Positions 18,121-25,428 of a stretch of 55,998 nt of DNA are shown here, piece by piece. The position numbers and the translations under genes are program-made. Under the pieces are notes generated by a model. It ran no database searches and had not been told where the DNA came from. It saw nothing but the letters and a program-made list of their open reading frames with translations. The stretch covers positions 1-55,998 of the forward strand of contig CALFZM010000349.1 in assembly GCA_937952235.1 (NCBI GenBank), read 5' to 3'. This DNA comes from an uncultured Opitutia bacterium (GTDB lineage: Bacteria > Verrucomicrobiota > Verrucomicrobiia > Opitutales > Opitutaceae). The first letter of the stretch is position 1. Each line of letters opens with the position of its first letter.

Positions 18121-18600
18121 GAGGACCGTCGCGTCTCACAACGCGCGGTCCGATCCACGCGGTGCGCCCGATGGCGCTGAACGGTGAGGCCGGCCGCGTG
18201 TTCCCTTTCCTTAAGGAAGCGCCGGTTCTTGCTCCGAGACCGGGTCACGCTTTGCCCTATCGGATCCTGCAGAAGCCAGCCGGCGGCCCGAGTCCGGCAG
18301 GGGCCGAGTTTCCGTCCGGGCGGGGCCGCGTCGACGACGCGCCCCGCCGGCCGGCAAGAGGCGGCCGCACGTTGCGTGCGGTGCAGTCTCGTTCACTTAA
18401 CCCGCGGTCATTGAGGACGGACGGGGGAGAAGTCTTCCCCCGCCGAGTGACCTGAGCCGCGGTTTCATTTTTCGCGCGGGAGTGCGCTCCCGGGCCGTCC
18501 ACCGGACGGTCTGTCGCCGGTGCGAAGCCGGCCTGCGCATCCCCTTGCCCGCGCTCCGTTCGGGGAGCGCGGGCGCAACGGCCGAAGCTCTGCGGAGCAA
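18121..18600 (+). ncRNA. hairpin-rich tract upstream of TROVE gene; candidate structured RNA
   Basis: No convincing coding frame. Seven strong hairpins can be read: 18123-18151 (11 bp, one bulge), 18319-18348 (13 bp, one bulge), 18365-18381 (7 bp), 18422-18442 (7 bp), 18477-18492 (6 bp), 18495-18509 (6 bp) and 18547-18574 (11 bp). GGTCCGA, identical to the 5' Ro-binding segment of vertebrate Y RNAs, occurs at 18147-18153. TROVE/Ro60 proteins in bacteria are often encoded beside Y RNA genes, so a Y-RNA-like transcript is the leading hypothesis. I could not identify the tRNA-like T-arm typical of YrlA, and GC-rich DNA forms hairpins easily. Confidence 0.4.
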
Positions 18601-18626
18601 GGCCCTTCGAAAGAAAGGACAACGCC

Positions 18627-18722
18627 ATGAGCGCGTTTGCCCTCGTGGTCGCGTGGATCGCGGTCGCTGGTCTCGTGCTGATCGCACGACTCGACTACGG
18701 CCGTCGTCCCTCGACCCGCTGA
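18627..18722 (+). CDS. 31-residue putative membrane peptide
   Basis: Too short for standard calling. ATG at 18627 follows a good Shine-Dalgarno (GAAAGGA, ending 9 bases upstream). The product begins MSAFALVVAWIAVAGLVLIA, one hydrophobic transmembrane helix, and ends with a short basic tail (RLDYGRRPSTR). A 13-bp hairpin begins 10 bases after its stop. The good ribosome site, the single clean TM helix and position support a real small protein. It precedes the TROVE gene by about 320 bases in the same direction. Function unknown; it could also act as a leader peptide controlling the downstream gene. Confidence 0.55.
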   Translation: MSAFALVVAWIAVAGLVLIARLDYGRRPSTR

Positions 18723-18732
18723 CAGAAAACAA

Positions 18733-18765
18733 CACCGGCCCGGAGTGCGCGCCTCCGGGCCGGTG
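18733..18765 (+). promoter_or_regulatory. 13-bp perfect hairpin after the small ORF
   Basis: CACCGGCCCGGAG and CTCCGGGCCGGTG form a 13-bp perfect stem with a 7-base loop. Only a weak AATTT follows, so it is an imperfect terminator; it could stabilise a processed 3' end or attenuate read-through into the TROVE gene. Confidence 0.5.
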
Positions 18766-18934
18766 CAATTTCCGCGGTCCAAGCCGCTCGAGTCGAGGGG
18801 CAACCCTCCTCGGAGCGCTGCCGACCGCCCAGCCTTTCCGGGTAGTGAGGGGGAAGTTACTTCGCTGAACACGAAATCCCATCCCGCGACGCGAGTCGCG
18901 GACGACTTCGCCCGTTTTTCTCCCGGATTTTCCC

Positions 18935-19036
18935 GGCGGTGCGGCGCGCCACCCGCGCGCCGCACCGCCACCACCCTGTCCCGTGCCCGGGACCGCGCGT
19001 CGCCGCCGCTCGCGGCGACTTTCAACCACAAGGAGG
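18935..19036 (+). promoter_or_regulatory. triple-hairpin 5' leader and Shine-Dalgarno of the TROVE gene
   Basis: Three consecutive stems precede the TROVE start: 18935-18969 (14 bp perfect, 7-base loop), 18978-18993 (6 bp) and 18999-19019 (8 bp). They are followed by a strong AAGGAGG at 19030-19036, placed just upstream of the ATG. Such a leader would suit feedback binding by an RNA-binding product; that is inference. Confidence 0.5.
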
Positions 19037-19041
19037 CCTCC

Positions 19042-20484
19042 ATGGCCAAGTACAGCAACCTGCGTCCGCGTTCCCCCCGCCTTCAGCCGGCGCCGACGGC
19101 AGTGAATCTCGCCGGGGGCCGCGCCTACGCGCAGGCGCCGAAGCTCGAGCTGGTATCGGTGCTCCTGACCACGTTTCTCCAGGACACGTTCTACCGGACC
19201 GAGCTCGCGACTGCGGCGCGGATCCGCGCGCTGATCGGGGCGGTGAACGACCCGCGCTTCACCGCCCGGGCCGCGCTCTACGCGCGGCACACGTACGGGA
19301 TGCGCTCGGCGAGCCACCTGGTGGCCGGCGAGCTGGCGCGGGCCGTGAAAGGCGAGGCCTGGGCGCGACACTTCTATCGCGACCTGGTGCGCCGCCCTGA
19401 CGACGTGACGGAGACGCTGGCCTACTACCTGGCCGTGTACGGCCGTCCGGTGCCGAACGCCTTGAAGAAAGGTCTCGGCGCGGCGCTGGGACGTTTCGAC
19501 GCCCACCAACTGGCGAAGTACCGGCGCGCGGAAGGCGCGTTCAAGCTGGTCGACGCCGTCAACCTCCTGCATCCGCCGCACTCGCCGGCGCTGGCCCGGC
19601 TGGTCCGGGGCGAACTGGCTCCCGCGGACACGTGGGAGACGCAGCTCGCGTCCGCCGGAGAGGCCGGCGACGCCACGGCTGTGGCCGGCGCAAAGGCGGA
19701 AGCGTGGGCCGGGCTGGTGCGTGAGCGAAAGCTCGGCTACCTGGCGCTGCTGCGCAACGTCCGGAACATCCTGGCGCACGCGCCCGGCGTGATCGACGAG
19801 CTGGTTTGCCAGCTCGCCGATCCGGCGGCGGTGCGCCGGTCGCTGGTGCTTCCGTTCCAGTTCCTGAGTGCCGTCGAGGCGCTGCGCGACGGCAATCTCG
19901 CCGGCGCCGACCGGGTGCTGGCGGCGCTCGACCAGGCGGTCGACCTGGCGCTGGCCAACGTGCCGGCGTTCGGGGGCGAGACCCTGGTGGCGCTCGACTC
20001 GTCCGCTTCCATGGCGGGCCGGCCGCAGGCCATCGGATCGCTGTTCGCCGCCACGCTCGTGAAGGCGACCGGCGCCGACCTGATGCTCTTCAGCGACGAC
20101 GCCCGGTATCTGACGCTGAACCGCCGCGACTCCACGCTCACGGCGGCCCGGCACATCCCGTTCGCCTCGGGAGGCACGAACTTCCACGCGATCTTCCAGC
20201 GCGCCAATCGCGCCTACGATCGCATCGTGATCCTCTCGGACATGCAGGGTTGGATCGGAGGAGGCGCGCCGGACGAGGCGCTGGCGGATTACAAAGTCCG
20301 CCACGCCGTGACGCCGCGCATCTTCAGCTTCGACCTCCAGGGTCACGGCACGCTCCAGTTTCCGCAGGAGCGCGTGACCTGCCTGGCGGGCTGGAGTGAT
20401 CGCGCCTTCGAGCTGATGCACAAGCTGGACCGCGATCCCGCGGCCCTGGTCCGGGAAGTCGAGGCGGTGCCGCTGGCCGGCTAA
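19042..20484 (+). CDS. rsr: TROVE domain protein (Ro60/Rsr ortholog) with vWA domain
   Basis: A 480-residue Ro60-family protein of the usual bacterial length. Residues about 20-310 form the TROVE HEAT-repeat ring (LLTTFLQDTFYRTE, ALYARHTYGMRSASHLVAGELA, LGYLALLRNVRNIL, LVLPFQFLSAVEA). Residues about 312-480 are a von Willebrand A domain with an intact MIDAS: D319-S-S321-A-S323, T379 (GGTNF) and D400 (LSDMQ). Ro rings bind the ends of misfolded RNAs through the central hole and Y RNAs on the outer surface; in Deinococcus Rsr works with Y RNA and PNPase in RNA decay. The start at 19042 has an AAGGAGG site; the upstream in-frame extension to 18745 crosses hairpins and lacks homology. Downstream are a repeat, a terminator and an AAA+ ATPase; no RtcB/RtcA or PNPase gene is adjacent. 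Confidence 0.95.
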   Translation: MAKYSNLRPRSPRLQPAPTAVNLAGGRAYAQAPKLELVSVLLTTFLQDTFYRTELATAARIRALIGAVNDPRFTARAALYARHTYGMRSASHLVAGELARAVKGEAWARHFYRDLVRRPDDVTETLAYYLAVYGRPVPNALKKGLGAALGRFDAHQLAKYRRAEGAFKLVDAVNLLHPPHSPALARLVRGELAPADTWETQLASAGEAGDATAVAGAKAEAWAGLVRERKLGYLALLRNVRNILAHAPGVIDELVCQLADPAAVRRSLVLPFQFLSAVEALRDGNLAGADRVLAALDQAVDLALANVPAFGGETLVALDSSASMAGRPQAIGSLFAATLVKATGADLMLFSDDARYLTLNRRDSTLTAARHIPFASGGTNFHAIFQRANRAYDRIVILSDMQGWIGGGAPDEALADYKVRHAVTPRIFSFDLQGHGTLQFPQERVTCLAGWSDRAFELMHKLDRDPAALVREVEAVPLAG

Positions 20485-20488
20485 GCCG

Positions 20489-20630
20489 CGATGCAAGGGC
20501 GGTGGAGCCGGCTGTCCCCAGGCGGCTGACGTTCGGCCGAACCGGTCCGCAGCGGCTTGAGGACAAGCCGCTCCACCTTTTCGGGTGGCCGGTTTCGTTG
20601 GTGACGTGAAGGCCGACTGCAACGTGGGCT
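20489..20630 (+). repeat. REPIN-like repeat, copy b
   Basis: Core 20501-20577 from GGTGGAG to CTCCACC, containing both hairpins. The first hairpin has one altered base (GCCGGCTG). It lies directly after the TROVE stop and before the terminator, so it would be part of the TROVE mRNA. Confidence 0.85.
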
Positions 20631-20645
20631 GAGCTATCGCCTCAA

Positions 20646-20682
20646 CCGGAGTTCCCTTCCGCGAAGGGAACTCCGGTTTTTT
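20646..20682 (+). terminator. intrinsic terminator of the TROVE transcript
   Basis: CCGGAGTTCCCTTC and GAAGGGAACTCCGG form a perfect 14-bp stem with a 3-base loop followed by six T. It separates the TROVE gene from the AAA+ ATPase gene. Confidence 0.9.
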
Positions 20683-20752
20683 CCTTTTCCTTCCTTCCGA
20701 CCGCGGCGCGGCCCCGTGCGGGGGGATCTCCCCGCGAAAGCGCGAGCGCATA

Positions 20753-20771
20753 CGGCAAAAAAAGAACTCAC
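20753..20771 (-). repeat. right arm of the 19-bp inverted repeat
   Basis: Exact reverse complement of 18076-18094. It lies in the leader of the AAA+ ATPase gene. The rest of 20683-20820 has no clear promoter or ribosome-binding site. Confidence 0.8.
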
Positions 20772-20820
20772 CCGCCCCTGTGCGGCCGGAGCTCCGTGCC
20801 CCGCCGCCCGTCGCTTTCCC

Positions 20821-21969
20821 ATGAATGCCACCCTTTCGGCCAAGACGCCGCCGCTCATGATCCATCACTTCGATGAGGTCTTCGGCGTGAAAATCCCGCT
20901 GCCCGCGCTTCAGCGCGGCTGGCTGCACGGGCGCGAGCTCGTGCAGCCGTGGGACGCGGCGCGCATCGCCGCCGCGCTCGGTGACGGCTGCTGGTTCAGC
21001 CACTACGCGCGGGACCACGATGACGACGAGCCCGAGGCGGTGACGCTGCGGCCTTATGCGCTGGCGGGTTTCTGGCCGGCCGGGGGCTTCCTCGAACTGC
21101 ACCTGCGCCACGCCAATCCGCTCGATCCGCATCCGCGGGGCACGCTCGGCCTCTACGCCGAGACGCCGGCGCGCGCCGAGGCATTGATGGCAGAGTTGCT
21201 CGCGGGCTACCGCCGGCTCGAGCCGGTGGCCGGGCCGCAGGCGCGGCTCGGGATTCTCAACCACAGCTACGGCAGCCTCTCCGTGGAACGGATCCCGGTG
21301 TCGGACGAGCAGATGGTTTCCCGCGACCGGCTCGACCTGTACTATGGCGCCGGGATGACAGCCTGGGTCGACGACTGGATCGGTCGGCTCAACGGCCGCC
21401 GATACGGCCTCACCGTGCTCACGGGGGCGCCGGGCACCGGCAAGACGACGCTGCTGCGCTCGCTCGCCCGGTGGCTCAGCGAGACGCATGTCTTCTACTT
21501 CATGCCCGCGGCACGGTTTGCGAGCGTGGAAGCCGGCGAGATCGTCACGTTCTGGGCGGGTGAGAATCGCGACTCCAAGCTGCGGAAGGTCCTGATCCTG
21601 GAGGATGCGGAAAGCATCCTGCTCCGGCGGGCGGAGGACAATCGGGAGAAGGTGGCCACGCTGCTGAACCTCACCGACGGCATGCTGGGCGATGCGCTCG
21701 GCCTCCACGTTGTGTGCACGCTCAACAGCGAACTGGATGACATTGACCCGGCACTCCTGCGCCCGGGGCGGCTCGTCGGGCTGCGCCGTTTCGAACTGCT
21801 CACGGCCGCGCAGGCGGCGGCGTTGGCCGCGGTGCTCGGCGTGCCGGTCCCGGGCGGCGAACGCATCCCGCTTGCCGCGTTGTTCCATCCGGCCCTCGCT
21901 CCCGCGCCGGAGCGTCCGGTCGCGCCGCGACGCGCGATGGGCTTCCACACGCTGCTGCCGGCGGGATGA
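20821..21969 (+). CDS. AAA+ ATPase next to TROVE gene
   Basis: A 382-residue protein. The first ~190 residues have no domain I recognise. The AAA+ module follows: Walker A GAPGTGKT (202-209), Walker B KVLILEDAE (E261, D262) and a sensor/arginine region LNSELDDIDPALLRPGRL as in Bcs1/proteasome-type AAA proteins. No signal peptide or TM segment. The start at 20821 is chosen because the frame upstream (to 20716) crosses the inverted-repeat arm; no strong Shine-Dalgarno is visible, so the start is uncertain. It is codirectional with the TROVE gene 337 bases upstream but separated by a strong terminator, so it has its own promoter or depends on read-through. A role in loading or remodelling Ro-RNA complexes is a guess from adjacency alone. 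Confidence 0.8.
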   Translation: MNATLSAKTPPLMIHHFDEVFGVKIPLPALQRGWLHGRELVQPWDAARIAAALGDGCWFSHYARDHDDDEPEAVTLRPYALAGFWPAGGFLELHLRHANPLDPHPRGTLGLYAETPARAEALMAELLAGYRRLEPVAGPQARLGILNHSYGSLSVERIPVSDEQMVSRDRLDLYYGAGMTAWVDDWIGRLNGRRYGLTVLTGAPGTGKTTLLRSLARWLSETHVFYFMPAARFASVEAGEIVTFWAGENRDSKLRKVLILEDAESILLRRAEDNREKVATLLNLTDGMLGDALGLHVVCTLNSELDDIDPALLRPGRLVGLRRFELLTAAQAAALAAVLGVPVPGGERIPLAALFHPALAPAPERPVAPRRAMGFHTLLPAG

Positions 21970-22127
21970 CTGCGGTGCCGCGCCCCTCGTGCCTGCGGGG
22001 CGTGCGGCCAGCGAAACGGGGCACGCAGGGTTCCGGGCGGCGACGGACGGAATTGCGCTTGTCACCTGGCGGCACGTGTGCCGAGTTGCGCATCCGACGA
22101 ATACTGGCGTTCGTCCTGCCCTTCACC

Positions 22128-24266
22128 ATGTCGCTTCCTCTCTTCCCGAAACACGGCGGTCGCAAAACTGCCCGGGCCGCCCTCCTTTCGCCGCTCCTGG
22201 CCTCCGGCCTCGCTGCGGCTGCGGCGCCAGCGCCGGCTCCGGCGGATCCCGCGCGCCTCGCGCCCATTACCGTGACCGCGCAGAAGGAGGAGACGCCGTT
22301 GCTGCTCACGCCGGCGGCGGTGACGGTGGCGACCCGGGAGTTTCTCGAGGATGCGGGCGTGCGCTCGGTCAACGACGCGGCGCAGTATGCGCCCAACACG
22401 TACCTCACGGAGTTTTCGGCGCGGAAACTGAGCAATCCCCGGTTCCGCGGCGTCGGAGCCAGCCCGGGCAATCCCGCCGTGACGACCTACATCGACGGCG
22501 TGCCGCAGTTGAATGCGAGCACCTCCAGCCTCGAACTGACGGGCATCGACCAGATCGAGTTCGTCCGGGGCCCGCAGGGGGCGCTCTTCGGCCGAAACAC
22601 GGTCGGCGGGCTCATCAATGTCACGAGCACCCGGCCGGCGCTCGACCGCGCGCAGGGCGAGGTCACGCTGGGCTTCGGCGACCATGGCTGGCGCGATGCA
22701 CGGTGGTCGGTCTCGACTCCGCTCGCGCCGAACCAGGCGGCGGTGGCATTTTCCGGCGGCTACTCGGAGCGCGATGGGTTCGTGGTGAATCCGCTCACGG
22801 GCCACGATCTCGATCATCGCGAGGCGACGTTCGGGAAGGTGCAGGCCCTGTGGCGGCCGGCGGCGACGTGGGAAGTGCGGGCGATCGTCGCCGGCGAACG
22901 GGCGCGCGACGGCGATTACCGGCTCAACGACCTGCTGGCGGTCCGCGCGAACCCCTCGCAATCGGCCCGTGATCTCGAGGGACGGGCAAACCGGGATGTG
23001 CTGGCGCCGACCCTGCTGGTGAACGGACGACTCGGCAGCGTGGATCTGGCGCTCACCAGTGGCTTCGTCACCTGGAAGACGCTCGATGTGACCGACCTGG
23101 ACTACAGCCCGGCGCCGCTGCTGGAGCGCAGCAACGCCGAGCGCGGCCGCCAGTTCACGCAGGAAGTGCGGGTTTCCTCCCCCCGCACCGCGGCGGACAC
23201 GCTGCAGTGGACGGCGGGCGCGTTTGTCTTCGCGCAGAAGTACGAGCAGGATGCCTACAACTATTTCCCCAACCCCGTTTTCGTGCGGTATCCGGTGGGC
23301 ACGCCGCCGTTTCGGAGTGCGACGCAGGGCACGCTGGAGGATTCGGGCGTGGGTGTCTTCGGCCAGGTGACCTTCCGCGTGGATCGGCTGGCGCTGACGG
23401 CGGGCCTGCGCGCGGACTTCGAGACCAAGGACGCGGATCTGCGCACGTTCACGGTGCCGGCCGGGCTCGGGGCGGTGACCTCGGAGAGGCTGAGTGATGA
23501 GTTCGACGAGGTCTCCCCGCAGATCTCGGCCAGCTACCAGGTGTTGCCCGACCAGCTCGCGTACGTGACCGTCGCGCGGGGCTACAAGGCGGGCGGCTTC
23601 AACGCGGCCTCGCCGGTGGGCACCGCGCGGTTTGGCCAGGAGGGGAGCTGGAACTACGAGGCCGGTTACAAGGCGCTCTTCCTCCAGCAGCGGCTGCGCG
23701 CGAGCGTGGCGGTGTTTCACACCCGCTGGAGCGACCTCCAGCTCAATGTCCCGGCGGCGACGCCCGCGCAGTTCTACGTGGCCAACGTCGCCGCGGCCGA
23801 GAGCAGCGGCGTCGAGCTGGAGCTCGCCGCGAGAGTCATGCCGGGCTGGGACGTGTTTGCCGGGGCGGGCCGGTTGTCGGCCAAGTTCCGGGGCGGTTCG
23901 CGCGCGGATGGCGCGGATGTGAGCGGACGGCGGCTGCCGTACTCGCCGGACTTCACCTTCAACGCGGGCACGCAGGTCGCGGTCACGTTCGCGCCGGGCG
24001 TGCAGGGGTACGCCCGGGCCGACGTGGCGGCGTTCGACGCCTTTTATTACGACGAGCGGAATACGCGTTCGCAGGGACGGTATGCCCTGGCGCAGTTCCG
24101 CGCCGGCGTGCGTCTCCGCACGTGGGCCGTCGAGGCTTTCGTGCGCAATGCGTTCGACGAGTCCTATGTCCCGGTGGCGATCCCCTACAACCTCGCGCCC
24201 TCCGGCTTTGCGGGCGAGAGCGGAGAGCCGCGGAGCTTCGGCGTCAGTGCGACGCTGCGGTTCTGA
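22128..24266 (+). CDS. TonB-dependent outer-membrane receptor
   Basis: A 712-residue receptor with a basic signal peptide (about 1-38, ending in an Ala-rich stretch). A TonB-box-like ITVTAQKEE is followed by a plug domain (SVNDAAQYAPNTYL, FRGVGASPGNPAVTTYIDGVP, IEFVRGPQGALFGRNTVGGLINV). The barrel carries the typical FAQKYEQDAYNYF and YKAGGFNAASPVG segments and ends in aromatic FGVSATLRF. The plug resembles siderophore/vitamin/oligosaccharide receptors of the FepA-like class rather than SusC. The start at 22128 is chosen for the signal peptide; the frame extends to 21966 without features. No SusD partner is present. Ligand unknown. Confidence 0.9.
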   Translation: MSLPLFPKHGGRKTARAALLSPLLASGLAAAAAPAPAPADPARLAPITVTAQKEETPLLLTPAAVTVATREFLEDAGVRSVNDAAQYAPNTYLTEFSARKLSNPRFRGVGASPGNPAVTTYIDGVPQLNASTSSLELTGIDQIEFVRGPQGALFGRNTVGGLINVTSTRPALDRAQGEVTLGFGDHGWRDARWSVSTPLAPNQAAVAFSGGYSERDGFVVNPLTGHDLDHREATFGKVQALWRPAATWEVRAIVAGERARDGDYRLNDLLAVRANPSQSARDLEGRANRDVLAPTLLVNGRLGSVDLALTSGFVTWKTLDVTDLDYSPAPLLERSNAERGRQFTQEVRVSSPRTAADTLQWTAGAFVFAQKYEQDAYNYFPNPVFVRYPVGTPPFRSATQGTLEDSGVGVFGQVTFRVDRLALTAGLRADFETKDADLRTFTVPAGLGAVTSERLSDEFDEVSPQISASYQVLPDQLAYVTVARGYKAGGFNAASPVGTARFGQEGSWNYEAGYKALFLQQRLRASVAVFHTRWSDLQLNVPAATPAQFYVANVAAAESSGVELELAARVMPGWDVFAGAGRLSAKFRGGSRADGADVSGRRLPYSPDFTFNAGTQVAVTFAPGVQGYARADVAAFDAFYYDERNTRSQGRYALAQFRAGVRLRTWAVEAFVRNAFDESYVPVAIPYNLAPSGFAGESGEPRSFGVSATLRF

Positions 24267-24373
24267 GCCCACGACGTCTTCCCATTCTGGCCGCGGGGTA
24301 TAAGCGCGGTAGCATCGGGCTGGAGTTGCGGCGGAATTCCAGCGCCCCGCGGCGAGCCCGGATCCGATGACTC

Positions 24374-24524
24374 GGCCGGAATGATGCCGTTGCGGTGGAG
24401 CCGCCTGTCCCCAGGCGGCTGACGTGCGAGGGACCGGTCCGCAGCGGCTTGAGGACAAGCCGCTCCACCATTCAGTGCGGCCGTTTTCGCGGCTGATTCG
24501 AAGGCGAACCGCATGAGTCCGGCC
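24374..24524 (+). repeat. REPIN-like repeat, copy c
   Basis: The best full-length copy with a. Core 24394-24469 (GGTGGAG to CTCCACC). Outer ends GCCGGAATGATG and GCATGAGTCCGGC are themselves partly inverted (AGCCGGA-type), suggesting a unit of about 150 bp. Confidence 0.88.
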
Positions 24525-24585
24525 AAGGCGCGGGTGTGCGATGGAGCGCGCTTGCTGCGGGAGGGTGTCGGGGCACGGTGGGCAG

Positions 24586-25362
24586 ATGACGTTTCCGCTT
24601 CGCTTCCATCGCCGGTGGCGACCGGCCCTGGGGCTCGTGCTGCTGCTCGCGGCGCTGCCGGGCGCCTCCGGACAATCCTGGCGCACGGCGAGCCGCGAAC
24701 CCGCGGGCCTGGCGCCCGACCCGGCCACGACCTCGGAGGCGGTGATCCAGGTCTACGCCGCGCGGGCCATCGAATGGCAGGGCAAGCTCGGCGTGCATCC
24801 GTGGATCGCGGTCAAGCGCACGGGCGCGCCGCGCTTCACCGTGCACGAACTCATGGGATATCAGACGCGGCGGACGGGAAACGGCGTGCGCTCCACCGAG
24901 CGGGCCGCCGACATGTATTGGTTCGGCAACCGGCCGTGGGTGCTGGCCGACCTGCGCGGGCCCGGTGTCGACGCGGTGATCGACCGCATCGAGGCGGCGG
25001 TGGCCGATTATCCCCATGCCGGTTCGTACCGGGTGTGGCCCGGGCCCAATTCGAACACCTTCATCGCGCACGTGCTGCGCGCCGCGCCCGAACTGCGGGT
25101 CGACCTTCCGGCGCTGGCGGTGGGCAAGGATTATCTCGGGCCCTGGTTCGTCGCGCGAAGTCCGAGCGGCACGGGCGGCCAGGTGAATCTCTTCGGCCTC
25201 GCCGGTCTGCTCGTGGGGTGGGAAGAGGGCGTCGAGGTGGACCTCATCGGGCTCACCTTCGGGGTGAATCCGGTGCGCTTCGCCGTGAAGCTGCCCGGCT
25301 TCGGCAACCTGGGGTTGCGTGACGTCGGCGCCGTGCGGCGGCTCGACGACCGCCCTCGATGA
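24586..25362 (+). CDS. secreted conserved protein, DUF3750-like
   Basis: A 258-residue protein with a signal peptide (about 1-28) if started at 24586. The body resembles the DUF3750 family (VYAARAIEWQGKLGVHPWIAVKR, YRVWPGPNSNTFIAHVLR, NLFGLAGLLVGWEEG). The conserved PGPNSNTF segment recalls a cysteine/histidine-less papain-like or transglutaminase-like fold seen in some DUF3750 descriptions, but I cannot confirm this. It lies between repeat c and a sugar kinase, in the same direction. Biochemical function unknown. The ATG at 24541 would add 15 residues without a better signal sequence. Confidence 0.6.
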   Translation: MTFPLRFHRRWRPALGLVLLLAALPGASGQSWRTASREPAGLAPDPATTSEAVIQVYAARAIEWQGKLGVHPWIAVKRTGAPRFTVHELMGYQTRRTGNGVRSTERAADMYWFGNRPWVLADLRGPGVDAVIDRIEAAVADYPHAGSYRVWPGPNSNTFIAHVLRAAPELRVDLPALAVGKDYLGPWFVARSPSGTGGQVNLFGLAGLLVGWEEGVEVDLIGLTFGVNPVRFAVKLPGFGNLGLRDVGAVRRLDDRPR

Positions 25363-25428
25363 AAAGCGCCGGCGGCGAACAAGGGTTCGCGTTCCGCTGT
25401 CAGTCGTCTTCCACTCGCGTCACGTGCC

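Noticed and set aside
18838..18865. GGTAGTG-like string (18841) similar to a Y RNA segment
   Set aside because: No complementary strand is found nearby and it lies apart from the GGTCCGA sites; treated as chance.
18745..19041. Upstream in-frame extension of the TROVE gene
   Set aside because: It crosses three hairpins and has no family sequence. The ATG at 19042 has an ideal Shine-Dalgarno.
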